In this document: piece after piece, positions 1 to 6,224 of the stretch
Numbering within the stretch: position 1 is the stretch's first letter
Layout: every line of letters begins with the position of its first letter
Source of the DNA: Treponema sp.
GTDB taxonomy: Bacteria > Spirochaetota > Spirochaetia > Treponematales > Treponemataceae
Assembly (NCBI GenBank): GCA_016297405.1
Contig: JAEDGP010000075.1
Coordinates: forward strand, 1 to 9,240
Length of the DNA: 9,240 nt
Reading direction: 5' to 3'
Notes under the pieces: generated by a model
Database searches by the model: none
What the model was told of the DNA's origin: nothing
What the model saw: only the letters and a program-made list of their open reading frames with translations
Position numbers and translations under genes: made by a program

Positions 1-113
1 TGATTGCATACATTGGCATTAAATACGATATTCCAGTTTGGACAAACGATAAGCACTTTAAATACATGCAGGCAATTTACCCGGAACTGCGACTTTACGA
101 GGAAAATCTTTAA
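1..113 (+). CDS. PIN-domain protein, C-terminal fragment (VapC-like toxin ribonuclease)
   Basis: Only the last 36 codons are inside the window; the reading frame starts at base 3 and ends with TAA at 111-113. The visible tail contains the sequence IPVWTNDKHF. This is the typical final motif of PIN-domain nucleases, where a short strand is followed by W/T-x-D-x-x-F and its Asp is one of the metal-binding acidic residues. The last residues, YPELRLYEENL, also resemble the end of such proteins. PIN proteins of this size are usually toxins of VapBC-type toxin-antitoxin pairs that cleave RNA. An antitoxin would be expected upstream, outside the window, so toxin status is inferred. The catalytic N-terminal residues cannot be checked here. 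Confidence 0.7.
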   Translation, partial: IAYIGIKYDIPVWTNDKHFKYMQAIYPELRLYEENL

Positions 114-142
114 TTTTTTGATTTACTGGTAATACTTACTTT

Positions 143-511
143 GTGTGTACTTTTCATATAACAGTTTGCTCTACAAAATCAACCGGATTGGGAATTGTTT
201 TTGCTGTTTTAATTCACACTGTTTTCAATTTCTTTGGCTACGTTGCAGGTTCCATTCACTGGATAAATATTTTTACAATTCTTTTTGCAATTATTGAATG
301 CCGCGTCCGTTACATTCACCAGATTCCGGAGGAAGCAGCTTCTTCTGAAAACGAAACGATTATTGTTTTCCAGCAGAATGAAGAACCTGGCGACAAACGC
401 AAAAAAATGGATCCTAAAGCTGTAGAAATTTCTCAGACAAAGCCTGCTGACTTTGATAAAACTGTGGAAAGTTCCATGTTATCTGAGAAGGAAAGCAAGA
501 AAAAACGTTAG
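143..511 (+). pseudogene. Probable 5'-truncated membrane protein (CPBP/PrsW-like last helix plus charged tail)
   Basis: This is an open frame of about 122 codons from a GTG, with the frame itself open from just after a TGA at 119-121. It has one or two hydrophobic segments (roughly residues 15-53) that include LIHTVFNFF. That H-x-x-x-N pattern on a membrane helix is the kind of last active-site motif seen in CPBP (Abi) and PrsW intramembrane proteases. The earlier motifs of those families (EExxxR or EExxK, and FxxxH) are absent. The rest, about 70 residues, is a Lys/Glu-rich hydrophilic tail ending in KESKKKR. No Shine-Dalgarno precedes the GTG, and the PIN gene stops only 29 bases upstream. 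I therefore read it as a C-terminal remnant rather than a complete gene. A small genuine membrane protein is the alternative. Confidence 0.4.
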
Positions 512-593
512 CAGCAGAGTTTTCAGCTGGAATTATTTCCATTATCACTTGTTTGTAAGTTTCGCCGTATTTTCGACGATAATTAAACAAGTT

Positions 594-646
594 TTTGCAA
601 AAAATGCCAGAAATGATAACTCTGGAGGAAAGCATCATTTCTGGCA
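594..646 (-). terminator. Rho-independent terminator of the phosphatase operon
   Basis: The arms at 605-617 (TGCCAGAAATGAT) and 634-646 are perfect 13-bp reverse complements around a 16-base loop. On the minus strand the hairpin is followed directly by a run of six T before GCAAAAAC. This is the layout of an intrinsic terminator about 20 bases after the stop of the phytase-like gene. On the plus strand no U-tract follows, so it probably does not serve the 143-511 ORF. Confidence 0.8.
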
Positions 647-665
647 AAATCTGCAAATTAGATTT

Positions 666-1934
666 TTAGAATTTTACTGAATAAATTACATCATCTTCTG
701 GAGTTTCTGTACCAGGAAGAATCTTCTGGCAAAGCTTGTTGTCTTTTTCGATTAGGGCAAAATCGTTGTCATTTGCAACACAGATTGTGTTGTCATTCAA
801 AAGCCAAAGTCCTTCCAATTTGTCGTGACCGTAATTGATTGTTGCAACCAGGTCTGTTATCAATTCCTTTTTTACAAAAGTAATTCCAGAATCAAGCAGT
901 TCTGACTGTGTGCACTGTTCCAGTGTTTTTCCGTCAATCAAGATGCCTTTTTCTGCGGTCATGTCACCGTTTACATCTGTTGCGCCAGTCAGATTGATTT
1001 TGAAAAGGTACTTGTGAGCTTCTTTTTCGCCAGAAAAGTTTCCATCCCGTTCAATTACAATAAATTCATCGTTTGTAAGAGCTGTAATTCCGCAGCAGGA
1101 ATCTGTTTCTTTGTTCTGCTGATACAGATATTGCCAGGTTTTTCCTGTTGCAATTTCAAACTTTACAATGCGGATAAGGCGGTTGTTTACGATTTCCTTT
1201 TTTGAAGGATTGTAAAGTGTGGACTGCATGATTCCAACTAGATATTTTTCGTCTGGAGTTTTTGCAAGGCCTTCCATTCCACGGTTTGCGCGGCGGTTTG
1301 CAAGAACAGCTGGGATTTTTCTTCCATTTGTAGTCATTCCGTAAGGACTTATTCTTTCAAGCTCCTTGCCTTTTGCAGAAAAATGAACAATGTGGGGACC
1401 GTATTCGTCAGAAACCCAGAACGTTCCGTCTTTCATAGCAACAAGACCTTCGTTATCCAAACCGTATTCATCAAGACCCAGAAGGTTTTCGTTTAAGTCG
1501 TAGGCAATTTCACCAGTTGCGCCTTTTCCTTTTGGATTTGGAAGTCCAGTGATTTTCTTTCCGTCCGGTGCTTTTAAACCGATTGTTTTCAAAAGTTTTA
1601 CGGAACCATCTTTTTTAATCTGAAACAAGCCGATTTCAGGATTGAATTCTGGGACAGGAAATAATTTTCCTTTTCCATTTGCACCTTTGTAGTCGATGTT
1701 TGGACCTCGGTCAGTTATCAGGTAAAACTTTGAACTGTCTCCTGGGTAAGCACAGGCATCAGAACCAAATCCGCCTTTACGAACTTCCACTCCATCTTTT
1801 GTTATTTTCAATGTTTTGTATGGAACTTTTGCTCCATTTTTGTTTGGTTCATTTTTGGCAGGTTTTGCGTACAGTGCAAATCCACAAATGGAAATAATTG
1901 CTGCTATTGCGATTTTTGATTGTAAATTTTTCAT
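666..1934 (-). CDS. Secreted esterase-like phytase-domain protein (PF13449 type)
   Basis: This is a 422-residue protein. Its N-terminus is a signal peptide: a Lys start, a hydrophobic core at about residues 8-22, and likely cleavage after LYA. The remainder matches the 'phytase-like' domain family by its signature blocks: ITDRGPN (73-79), LDEYGLDNEG (154-163), FWVSDEYGPH (172-181), NRRANRGMEGLA (213-224), a VIERDG strand near 293, and KLEGLWLLND (382-391). These acidic/Gly strands suggest a beta-propeller-like fold with metal-binding loops. The family is annotated as having esterase activity on phosphoesters, but few members have been tested, so phytate as substrate is not established. The start is supported by AAAAGGA (1941-1947 on the complement) 6 bases before the ATG. 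The gene follows the alkaline phosphatase with a 14-base gap, and a terminator lies just beyond its stop, so it is the last gene of that operon. Confidence 0.92.
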   Translation of the reverse strand: MKNLQSKIAIAAIISICGFALYAKPAKNEPNKNGAKVPYKTLKITKDGVEVRKGGFGSDACAYPGDSSKFYLITDRGPNIDYKGANGKGKLFPVPEFNPEIGLFQIKKDGSVKLLKTIGLKAPDGKKITGLPNPKGKGATGEIAYDLNENLLGLDEYGLDNEGLVAMKDGTFWVSDEYGPHIVHFSAKGKELERISPYGMTTNGRKIPAVLANRRANRGMEGLAKTPDEKYLVGIMQSTLYNPSKKEIVNNRLIRIVKFEIATGKTWQYLYQQNKETDSCCGITALTNDEFIVIERDGNFSGEKEAHKYLFKINLTGATDVNGDMTAEKGILIDGKTLEQCTQSELLDSGITFVKKELITDLVATINYGHDKLEGLWLLNDNTICVANDNDFALIEKDNKLCQKILPGTETPEDDVIYSVKF

Positions 1935-1940
1935 GGTTTA

Positions 1941-1947
1941 TCCTTTT
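1941..1947 (-). promoter_or_regulatory. Shine-Dalgarno of the phytase-like gene
   Basis: AAAAGGA on the minus strand lies 6 bases before the ATG at 1934. It sits in the 14-base gap right after the alkaline phosphatase stop codon, so the two genes are very likely read from one mRNA. Confidence 0.65.
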
Positions 1948-1948
1948 T

Positions 1949-3475
1949 TTAGTCTTTTACAACTTTTGTAAGTTTTGCAAGTTTTTTGTAGATTTCTGTG
2001 TTATCGTAAAAGCCTTTGAATTCTTCCTGTCCGGCACCAAGAGCGAATACTGGAACTGGAAGACCTGTATGGCTGTTTGATGTCCAGCCCAAGCCTGACT
2101 TAGCGTTAAGGATATGTGTGATTGTGATTGTAAGAGGTTCGTAAGTTCCGTAAATGTCGTATTCCATCTGGCTGCGGTTATTGTCGTTTTTGATTGTCTT
2201 TTCGTAAGCTGTCTTAATGCGGCTAAGTTCGTAATCTGTAAGAACCAGACCACCGTTTTTGTTGCTGCCGTCCGCACCTGGCATCTTAAGGCCAAAAAGT
2301 TTTTCTACATCTTTCATAACTGCTTCAAAGCTTGTGCCGTTCTTTTTGTAAGCAGAAACATAGTCTGAATCAAACTTTGCATAAGAGATTTTCTGGCTGT
2401 CCAATGTGCGGAAGAAAAGATTGTAATCTGTTCCTGCATAACCGATTGTAAGACCGCCTGTTTCGTGGTCAGCTGTTACAAGAATAAGTGTTTCTTTTGG
2501 ATGTTTATTATAGAAGGAAATAGCTTCTTCTACTGCTTCGCTTAAGGCAAGTGTGTCGGCAATTGAAGAGCGGGCATCGTTTGCATGGCAAGCCCAGTCA
2601 ACTTTTCCGCCTTCTACCATCATGAAAAAGCCTGTTTTGTTATCAAGAACTTCGATTCCTTTGCGAACATAATCCCGTAAAGCCCATTCGCCTTCTTTTC
2701 TGTCGTTGTCGTAGCTCATGGAATCTGAGTCGGCAAGAGTTTCTGCTATTACAAGGGCTTTGTCGCCGTTTTTAAGTGCAGCTGCTGATTTCTGATCAAA
2801 GCAAACTTTGTAGCCTGCGTTTTTTGCCAGATCATAGATAGATGTTTTATCTTTGTTTTTGTCCTGTGGATCCATAAGTGCACCACCGGCAAAATATTCA
2901 AAGTTTGAAGAAACAAGTTCCTGTCCGATTGGGTAATTTGATTTGCGGCTGGCCTGATGTGCGTAAGTTGCAGCTGGTGTTGCGTGATTCAGGTTTACAG
3001 TTGAAATTACACCGATTTTGTATTTTTTCTGGTCGCGGAGCTGTTCTGCAATTGTGCGGTATTTAATTTTTTTTGTGATGTCTACATTGATTGACGAAGA
3101 ATGTGTCTTGTAGCCTGTAAAAATTGATGTTGCTGTGGAAGCGGAATCTGGGGCGAAGCTTGTGGCATCGTAAGTGCTTGCAGATCCTGCAACCGGGAAC
3201 TGGTAAAAGCTGAGGGCTTTCATTTCTGGGGAGTCAGAAGGGTTTTCAGATTTTTTTACTACATCTACGATTCCGGCGGCATCTTTTCCTGTATAATATG
3301 CGGCACTCTGAATCTGCGGGTAGCTCATTCCGTCTCCAATAAATACGAATACATATTTTGGAGTTCCTTTTCCTGTTGCAGGGGCTGTGATTTTTGTTTC
3401 TGCATTAAGACTTGCAATTGCAGAAAGACCAATAAGTGCAGATAGAACTGCGCCTGTAAGTTTTGTTTTTTTCAT
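1949..3475 (-). CDS. Periplasmic alkaline phosphatase (PhoA superfamily)
   Basis: This 508-residue protein hydrolyses phosphate monoesters outside the cytoplasm. Residues 1-25 form a signal peptide ending SLNA. Essentially the whole metal and nucleophile set of the family is visible: FIGDGM with Asp48; PDSAS with Ser111 as the expected phosphoserine nucleophile; NHATPAA (163-169); EGGKVDWACH with Glu288, Asp293 and His297, spaced exactly as E. coli Glu322/Asp327/His331; ADHETGG with Asp336 and His337; and SNSHTGLPVPV with His469. Where E. coli PhoA has Asp153 and Lys328, this protein has His164 and Trp294, as in many non-enteric members, which usually alters the third metal site. A good Shine-Dalgarno (AGGAGA, 3484-3489) precedes the ATG. 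It sits between the barrel gene (92-base spacer) and the phytase-like gene (14-base gap), which supports a phosphate-scavenging role. No lipobox is seen. Confidence 0.97.
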   Translation of the reverse strand: MKKTKLTGAVLSALIGLSAIASLNAETKITAPATGKGTPKYVFVFIGDGMSYPQIQSAAYYTGKDAAGIVDVVKKSENPSDSPEMKALSFYQFPVAGSASTYDATSFAPDSASTATSIFTGYKTHSSSINVDITKKIKYRTIAEQLRDQKKYKIGVISTVNLNHATPAATYAHQASRKSNYPIGQELVSSNFEYFAGGALMDPQDKNKDKTSIYDLAKNAGYKVCFDQKSAAALKNGDKALVIAETLADSDSMSYDNDRKEGEWALRDYVRKGIEVLDNKTGFFMMVEGGKVDWACHANDARSSIADTLALSEAVEEAISFYNKHPKETLILVTADHETGGLTIGYAGTDYNLFFRTLDSQKISYAKFDSDYVSAYKKNGTSFEAVMKDVEKLFGLKMPGADGSNKNGGLVLTDYELSRIKTAYEKTIKNDNNRSQMEYDIYGTYEPLTITITHILNAKSGLGWTSNSHTGLPVPVFALGAGQEEFKGFYDNTEIYKKLAKLTKVVKD

Positions 3476-3483
3476 ATTGAATT

Positions 3484-3489
3484 TCTCCT
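3484..3489 (-). promoter_or_regulatory. Shine-Dalgarno of the alkaline phosphatase gene
   Basis: AGGAGA on the minus strand lies 8 bases before the ATG at 3475. It is the strongest ribosome binding site in the operon and fixes the start that gives an intact signal peptide. Confidence 0.7.
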
Positions 3490-3505
3490 GAAAAAGATTT
3501 TTATA

Positions 3506-3550
3506 GCGTTCTGAGTTAGCGCTGCTCAGGGCCAGCAGACGCCCTGAGTA
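3506..3550 (-). promoter_or_regulatory. Two alternative hairpins between barrel and alkaline phosphatase genes
   Basis: The arms at 3525-3532 (CTCAGGGC) and 3541-3548 (GCCCTGAG) form a perfect 8-bp stem with an 8-base loop. The same CTCAG at 3525-3529 can instead pair with CTGAG at 3511-3515. The outer segments, at 3506-3518 and 3540-3550, are near-copies of one another. The larger hairpin lacks a following U-tract, so it is not a standard terminator. It could stabilise mRNA ends, cause partial termination, or switch folds. Function is inferred only. Confidence 0.5.
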
Positions 3551-3567
3551 ACGGGAATAGTTATGTC

Positions 3568-4698
3568 CTATTTTTTCAAATCAATGAATGTGCATTTCCA
3601 GCTGAGAGGAATTGCAAACTTAGCAAGTTTGTCCGCATCAAAGCTAAGTCGCACACCAGATGTAATGGAGCCTAGTTTTTTTGGCAAAGTATAAGTCACG
3701 TTTGGATAGATTTCTGTCTGAGTAGAATCTCTTTCGCCAAGCATAGCGGCAATTTTAGCTTTTGTACCAACAGTTACAGAGTCAGAGATTTTATATGATA
3801 CGTTCATTTTAGAAAGGAATGGAATTAAATCATCATTGCCATCTTTGTAATCTTTTGTTTCTCCGTCATCAATGTATTCATTTCCTAAAGCGGAAATTAC
3901 ATCGGCACTAGCGAAAAGTCCGATTTTTTTGAAGTTATATCCAACGGTTACACTTAAAGCATTTTTTGCAGGTTTTGTGATAAAGTCTGTGTCTGTAGCG
4001 TTGTAAATGTAACCGGCATTCAAAATCAGATTTTCTACCGAGTTAAGACCTGCAAATGCTGCGACAGAAAAATTGTCGCCTGTCATATTCTGGAAAGAAG
4101 CTCCTGCTGAAAATACATTCTTAATTCCAAAATTTAAACCTGCATCAAAACCTAGCAAATCCATATCAAGGAAAGTATCATCTGCGCCTTTTAATCCGCT
4201 GGCAATTATAAGATTAATATTTTTCTCTTCTCCGAATGTCCATCCGCTGATTGCACCAAAACCGTTCTGCAAAATGCGTGCATATTTTGGATAGTCATCG
4301 CTGGCTACCAGATAACCTGCATCTACTGGAACTTTTGTAAAAAAGTCGTTTCCGGCAATAAGCTGAAACTGATCTACCGGCTTAAAACGTCCGTAACCGC
4401 GAAAACGAACAGTGCTGTCTTTTCCGTTCAATTTTGTAGCTCCAAATTCTATACGAATACGGCTGTCAAATTTGCTGACACTTGCATCAAGCTGAAGTCT
4501 GTCGCTTACACGAGTTTTGTTGCCAAATTCGTTTTCGTAAGAACCTTCTTCATCTTTTTGATTTTCAAAAACAAATAAATCAGAACCACTAATGTTGTCT
4601 GAATTTCCGCCAAAAGTGTTTGTAACTTTGATTGACTGAGCGTTTAATGCTCCGCATAATAACACTCCAGCTAACATAACTGAAACAATTTTTTTCAT
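3568..4698 (-). CDS. Putative outer-membrane beta-barrel (porin-like) protein
   Basis: This is a 376-residue protein of a family I cannot name. Residues 1-20 are a clear signal peptide (Lys-Lys, a hydrophobic core, then ALNA before QS). The mature part has no hydrophobic helices. It consists of many short alternating polar/hydrophobic strands with aromatic ends separated by Asp/Asn/Gly-rich turns, for example VRFRGYGRF, FSAGASFQN, LILNAGYIYNATD, ALSVTVGYNF and KMNVSYKISDSVTVGTKAK. That is the pattern of a transmembrane beta-barrel of roughly 14-16 strands. It does not end in the usual terminal Phe; the last strand (PLSWKCTF) is followed by IDLKK. It is the first gene of a likely operon with two secreted phosphatases, so a role as a phosphate or phosphoester channel is a reasonable guess and not shown. 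The start is supported by AAGGA 6 bases upstream, and the leader is unusual (see 4706-4751). Confidence 0.72.
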   Translation of the reverse strand: MKKIVSVMLAGVLLCGALNAQSIKVTNTFGGNSDNISGSDLFVFENQKDEEGSYENEFGNKTRVSDRLQLDASVSKFDSRIRIEFGATKLNGKDSTVRFRGYGRFKPVDQFQLIAGNDFFTKVPVDAGYLVASDDYPKYARILQNGFGAISGWTFGEEKNINLIIASGLKGADDTFLDMDLLGFDAGLNFGIKNVFSAGASFQNMTGDNFSVAAFAGLNSVENLILNAGYIYNATDTDFITKPAKNALSVTVGYNFKKIGLFASADVISALGNEYIDDGETKDYKDGNDDLIPFLSKMNVSYKISDSVTVGTKAKIAAMLGERDSTQTEIYPNVTYTLPKKLGSITSGVRLSFDADKLAKFAIPLSWKCTFIDLKK

Positions 4699-4705
4699 TT
4701 TTCAT

Positions 4706-4751
4706 CCTTGCCGCCTGCATTTAATTTTTTTTTATTTTTCTTGCGGCAAGG
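4706..4751 (-). promoter_or_regulatory. 9-bp inverted repeat covering the Shine-Dalgarno of the barrel gene
   Basis: CCTTGCCGC at 4706-4714 and its exact reverse complement at 4743-4751 flank a 28-base spacer that is very A-rich on the minus strand. On the mRNA the 3' arm reads GCGGCAAGG, and AAGGA (4705-4709) is the Shine-Dalgarno, 6 bases before the ATG at 4698. If transcription starts upstream of 4751, the stem would hide the ribosome binding site. If it starts inside the spacer, the repeat may instead be a protein operator. Confidence 0.5.
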
Positions 4752-4797
4752 TCAATTTATTGTCAGTCAATTAAGTTTATTTAAAGAAGTTGTTAAG
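4749..4797 (-). promoter_or_regulatory. Candidate Pho-box-like 11-base direct repeats
   Basis: On the minus strand, CTTAACA starts at 4797, CTTTAAA at 4786 and CTTAATT at 4775, each exactly 11 bases apart. Just downstream and out of phase by 2 bases, CTGACAA (4766-4760), TAAA, TTGACCT (4755-4749) has the 7-4-7 layout of PhoB boxes. PhoB and PhoP regulators bind such 11-base-period repeats. The region is AT-rich and the matches are degenerate, so this is a candidate and not a firm site. Its position before a phosphatase operon is what makes it credible. Confidence 0.4.
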
Positions 4798-4807
4798 GAT
4801 TTGTAAA
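4779..4807 (-). promoter_or_regulatory. Possible sigma70-type promoter of the barrel-phosphatase operon
   Basis: On the minus strand TTTACA (4807-4802) and TTAAAT (4784-4779) are separated by 17 bases. They match the -35 box in 5 of 6 positions and the -10 box in 4 of 6. Transcription would start near 4772, giving a leader of about 70 bases that contains the inverted repeat. Other AT-rich -10 candidates lie nearer the gene, for example TAAATT at 4759-4754, so the choice is uncertain. Confidence 0.3.
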
Positions 4808-4810
4808 ATA

Positions 4811-5006
4811 GTGGCACTCGTTGAAACCTTCGGTTGCTACTGGTGTTTTGGTTTGCAAAAATTACGATGTTTTTTTTAATGATTGTCCAGCGTTAACGCA
4901 GCCGCTAAACTTAAAGCAAGCGAAAATAAGGCAGGTTAGGGGACACTTCGTTTCAGAGGCCACCGTACAAATAGAAATCCAAAACAATTGGAAACTGCCT
5001 GCTGAC
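4811..5006. other. Gene-free, relatively GC-rich intergenic block, possible repeat or gene remnant
   Basis: This is part of the 308-base interval between the barrel gene and the YibE/F gene. By hand count about 47% of its bases are G or C, higher than the AT-rich leader next to it and apparently higher than the flanking genes, which is unusual for a spacer. It contains the 10-bp palindrome GCGTTAACGC (4890-4899) and a run of eight T at 4870-4877. A plus-strand frame opening with TTG at 4821 stays open to 5054, overlapping the YibE/F end, but it has no Shine-Dalgarno. I see no convincing terminator for the YibE/F gene, no tRNA and no known RNA family here. Confidence 0.3.
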
Positions 5007-6131
5007 TTAATCCTGAGATTTTGCAAGCACAGTTCCTGCAATTACCGCTGTTAAAGGCGCAGTCATGGCAAGTCCAAAACTACCTGCGATTGTGTTGATA
5101 ATTTCTGCTGCCACGATGTTGTTGTTCAGAATGTTGTAAACTGGAGTTCCCTGTGCCATAAAAGTCATAAGTGTTGCAATGCAAGTGCCAGAATATGCAA
5201 GAAGCAAAGTTGTTGTCATTGTGCCCATGGCGGCACGGGCAACTGTAAGCCCTGATTTTATGGCTTCTTTTCTGGAAATGCCAGGACAGTTCCGCACAAC
5301 TTCAGAAACTGCCGAAGTAATGTCCACGCTTAAATCCATTACAGAGCCACTGGCGCCAACACAAACAGAAGCCATAAAAATTTGTGTCAAATTTAAATCC
5401 TGTAATCCTGAATACAAAAGGGCTTCTGAATTTGCCATGACTGCACCGTGAATATGGAATGAGCTGGTACAAATTATAGAAAGCACCATGGCAAAAACAA
5501 TTCCAGACATGGCGCCGCAAAAAGAAGACAGGAGTTTTTTGTCAAAACCGTAAACCAGCGCCAGAATAACAAAAGTCATAATTGCAACTGCGGCAAGTCC
5601 CACAAAAATTGGATTGTGGCCTTTAAGAAAAAGGGGAACAAGAATTTTCCACAGAACCAGAATCGTAATTGCAAACGAAAAAACTGAGCGTAATCCCACG
5701 CCACGGGCAAAAACCACAAGAAAAACCGCAAAAGCCAGCGCTAAAAGCAGTTCGCCGTCCAGCCGGTAATAATCAATCAGATTTACGGAAATTATTTCAC
5801 CGTCATAATGATGAACAACTGCCTGCGCTTTGTCTCCGGGGCGAAAAAGCTTATCCTGGGAAAGGGAACCGCCAAGCATGTTCCAGCCTTCTGCAGTCTG
5901 CATTTTGAATTTGCCGCTTAAAAAACGCACTGTGCAAACCTGCTGGCCGGTTCGGATAAGCCCTGTGTTTATCAGACTGGAATTGTCCACCGTTTCAACC
6001 AGCACCTTACATTTTTCTGCGTCCTTGAACTGCTGGGCGTCTTCAAAACCGGTAGGAAGAGCGAGTAGGGCGGCAATAATCGCAAAAAAAATTAAAATGA
6101 AAACCACATTCTTTTTTGATTTTGAAATCAT
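5007..6131 (-). CDS. YibE/F-family multi-pass membrane protein
   Basis: This is a 374-residue inner-membrane protein counted from the chosen ATG. It has one N-terminal helix (about residues 8-25), then a soluble beta-rich part (about 30-115) with the family's LINTGLIRTGQQ and LFRPGDKAQAVV-like stretches. A series of membrane helices follows, carrying the YibE/F hallmarks PLFLKGHNPI, FHIHGAVMANSEALLYSGLQ, DLNLTQIFMAS, GAVMDL-like GSVMDLSVDI, AMGTMTTTLLLAYSG and FMAQGTP. The family is widespread and its biochemical role is not established, though transport has been suggested. A GTG 21 bases further upstream (6152) is in frame but has no ribosome binding site. The ATG at 6131 has GGGA (6139-6142) 7 bases before it and gives a cleaner N-terminus. 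It follows the pfk stop by 93 bases on the same strand, so it may be read with pfk or from its own promoter. Confidence 0.93.
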   Translation of the reverse strand: MISKSKKNVVFILIFFAIIAALLALPTGFEDAQQFKDAEKCKVLVETVDNSSLINTGLIRTGQQVCTVRFLSGKFKMQTAEGWNMLGGSLSQDKLFRPGDKAQAVVHHYDGEIISVNLIDYYRLDGELLLALAFAVFLVVFARGVGLRSVFSFAITILVLWKILVPLFLKGHNPIFVGLAAVAIMTFVILALVYGFDKKLLSSFCGAMSGIVFAMVLSIICTSSFHIHGAVMANSEALLYSGLQDLNLTQIFMASVCVGASGSVMDLSVDITSAVSEVVRNCPGISRKEAIKSGLTVARAAMGTMTTTLLLAYSGTCIATLMTFMAQGTPVYNILNNNIVAAEIINTIAGSFGLAMTAPLTAVIAGTVLAKSQD

Positions 6132-6224
6132 GTGTAAATCCCAAAATATCACTCAATTTGCAAAACTTTATATTTCTGACGGAAAATCTGCGTTGCAACA
6201 GCAATATTTATATTCCTTACAGTT

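Noticed and set aside
453..680. Plus-strand frame of 75 codons
   Set aside because: It overlaps the end of the 143-511 frame, runs through the terminator hairpin at 605-646 and enters the phytase-like gene. It has no ribosome binding site.
1957..2295. Minus-strand frame of 112 codons inside the alkaline phosphatase gene
   Set aside because: It is an out-of-frame shadow of the alkaline phosphatase C-terminal half, which carries the conserved His469 motif in the real frame.
4929..5000. Terminator for the YibE/F gene from AGGCAG and CTGCCT
   Set aside because: It is only a 6-bp stem with a 60-base loop and a broken U-tract. This is not a credible intrinsic terminator.
4821..5054. Plus-strand frame of 77 codons beginning with TTG
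   Set aside because: There is no Shine-Dalgarno, the start is a rare codon, and the 3' end runs 48 bases into the conserved YibE/F C-terminus on the other strand. It is kept only as part of the unexplained intergenic block.
6129..6152. GTG at 6152 as the YibE/F start
   Set aside because: No Shine-Dalgarno precedes it. The ATG at 6131 has GGGA at 7-base spacing and begins a normal positively charged N-terminus before the first helix.
6132..6224. Promoter for the YibE/F gene (TTGCAA with TATAAA downstream)
   Set aside because: The spacing of about 20 bases is too long for a convincing sigma70 promoter, and other matches in this AT-rich gap are equally poor.
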